Positions 42,810-43,227 of a DNA stretch of 43,227 bases are shown here, piece by piece. The position numbers and the translations under genes are program-made. Origin of the DNA: JADHUC01 sp964617665. GTDB lineage: Bacteria; Planctomycetota; Planctomycetia; Pirellulales; Pirellulaceae. Position 1 is the stretch's first letter. The number at the start of each line of letters is the position of its first letter. Below the pieces are notes generated by a model. It was not told where the DNA came from, ran no database searches, and saw nothing but the letters and a program-made list of their open reading frames with translations. The stretch spans positions 1 through 43,227 of the forward strand of contig CAZUAH010000051.1 of the NCBI GenBank assembly GCA_964617665.1, given 5' to 3'.

Positions 42810-43064
42810 ATGTGGCGATCCATGTTCTATGCAATAGGCATCTCGTTGTGTCTCTTGGGCGCCGAGTGTTTTGTCATCGAAGAAGCCGTCCTTGCCGAGT
42901 CCATCGCACCACGCGCACCGCTCGTCGCCGCGGACGGCACGATCAATCCAAGCCGTAAGAGCCGCGAAATCAAGACACAAGAGTGGATGCCCTATAGCTT
43001 CCTGGGCGCGGGCACATTGATTATCCTATACACGATCACGCTCCCGCGGCGGTTTCAGAGCTAG
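42810..43064 (+). CDS. Small membrane protein, planctomycete type
   Basis: 84 aa. GGAGGGA lies seven to eight bases before the ATG. MWRSMFYAIGISLCLLGAEC is an N-terminal membrane segment; a polar middle part is followed by EWMPYSFLGAGTLIILYTITLPRRF, a second membrane segment with the P-R-R end that I recall from conserved planctomycete small proteins. Both ends are probably cytoplasmic. Function unknown. A terminator follows at 43134. Confidence 0.78.
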   Translation: MWRSMFYAIGISLCLLGAECFVIEEAVLAESIAPRAPLVAADGTINPSRKSREIKTQEWMPYSFLGAGTLIILYTITLPRRFQS

Positions 43065-43133
43065 GGCCTAGCGGCCACGCTGCACTACTATCTGTGGCTT
43101 TCTTGGACACTCCTCGTTGATCCCGACAGCGGC

Positions 43134-43155
43134 ACGGCCATTCATGGCCGTTTTT
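43134..43155 (+). terminator. Rho-independent terminator
   Basis: ACGGCCAT (43134-43141) pairs perfectly with ATGGCCGT (43144-43151) and is followed by TTTT. It ends the transcript of the small membrane protein gene. The remaining 70 bases hold nothing recognisable and end in a C run. Confidence 0.85.
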
Positions 43156-43227
43156 CGCCGAAGGCGATACTAGGCCCGTCGTTTACGGCGGGTCACGTGT
43201 GCGACCGATTCCCAGCCCCGCCCCCCC

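Noticed and set aside
1..43227. tRNA, rRNA or CRISPR arrays
   Set aside because: I looked for T-loop-like GGTTCGAATCC boxes and for regularly spaced identical repeats with unique spacers and found none; the repeat arrays present have 10-12-bp spacing without spacers.

Overview
The window looks like chromosomal DNA from an uncultured planctomycete, most likely Pirellulales-like. I infer this from family content, not from a search: a DUF1080 protein, an NPCBM-domain membrane protein, a Gfo/Idh/MocA oxidoreductase, a Tat-exported sugar isomerase/epimerase-like protein, very acidic secreted proteins, bacterial tetrahydromethanopterin C1 genes (ftr and a dihydropteroate-synthase-like gene), and an HTH/Xis/primase/integrase gene set typical of planctomycete integrated elements. 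One run of 100 N (8983-9082) is flanked by the same 55 bases on both sides, so it is a scaffolding artefact.

Left chromosomal part (1-20103): a truncated uroporphyrinogen-decarboxylase-family gene, a sugar dehydrogenase-like gene, Hsp20, an ABC ATPase/permease pair, a P-II signal protein, a small secreted protein, truB, an NPCBM membrane protein, an aldo/keto reductase, a DUF1080 protein, a 21-repeat lipoprotein solenoid, an acidic Tyr-rich exported protein, a small protein, ftr overlapping an ion-channel gene with an unusual pore, a Tat-exported TIM-barrel protein and a mono-haem c-type protein.

Integrated element (20104-37311, about 17.2 kb): bounded by a perfect 20-bp direct repeat. The right copy lies inside the 3' part of the tyrosine integrase gene. 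The left copy is followed, in the same frame, by 66 further codons that read as a normal integrase C-terminal tail. Integration has therefore split the integrase gene: in the excised circle a 497-residue integrase is restored, while in the integrated form the protein ends at residue 438 with a chromosome-encoded tail. Between the repeats there is a leftward cargo operon of four genes (an unknown protein plus three proteins sharing a duplicated zinc ribbon, one with a formylglycine-generating-enzyme-like domain), a sigma-70-like gene, and a rightward set: a TIR/deoxyribosyltransferase-like protein, a palindrome-rich control region, two small unknown genes, a winged-helix protein, a 57-aa gene, an Xis-like HTH, a PrimPol/SF3 helicase replication protein, a zinc-ribbon protein, a Cro/C1-type regulator and the integrase. 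Two phased repeat arrays (35158-35351 and 37177-37274) look like replication-initiator and integrase/excisionase binding sites.

Right chromosomal part (37312-43227): an acidic/basic disordered protein, a CPBP intramembrane protease, a sirtuin, a dihydropteroate-synthase-like H4MPT-pathway protein, an exported protein with a degenerate retropepsin fold and a small membrane protein. Without the element, ftr and the DHPS-like gene would lie roughly 7 kb apart, so the element sits inside a C1-related neighbourhood.
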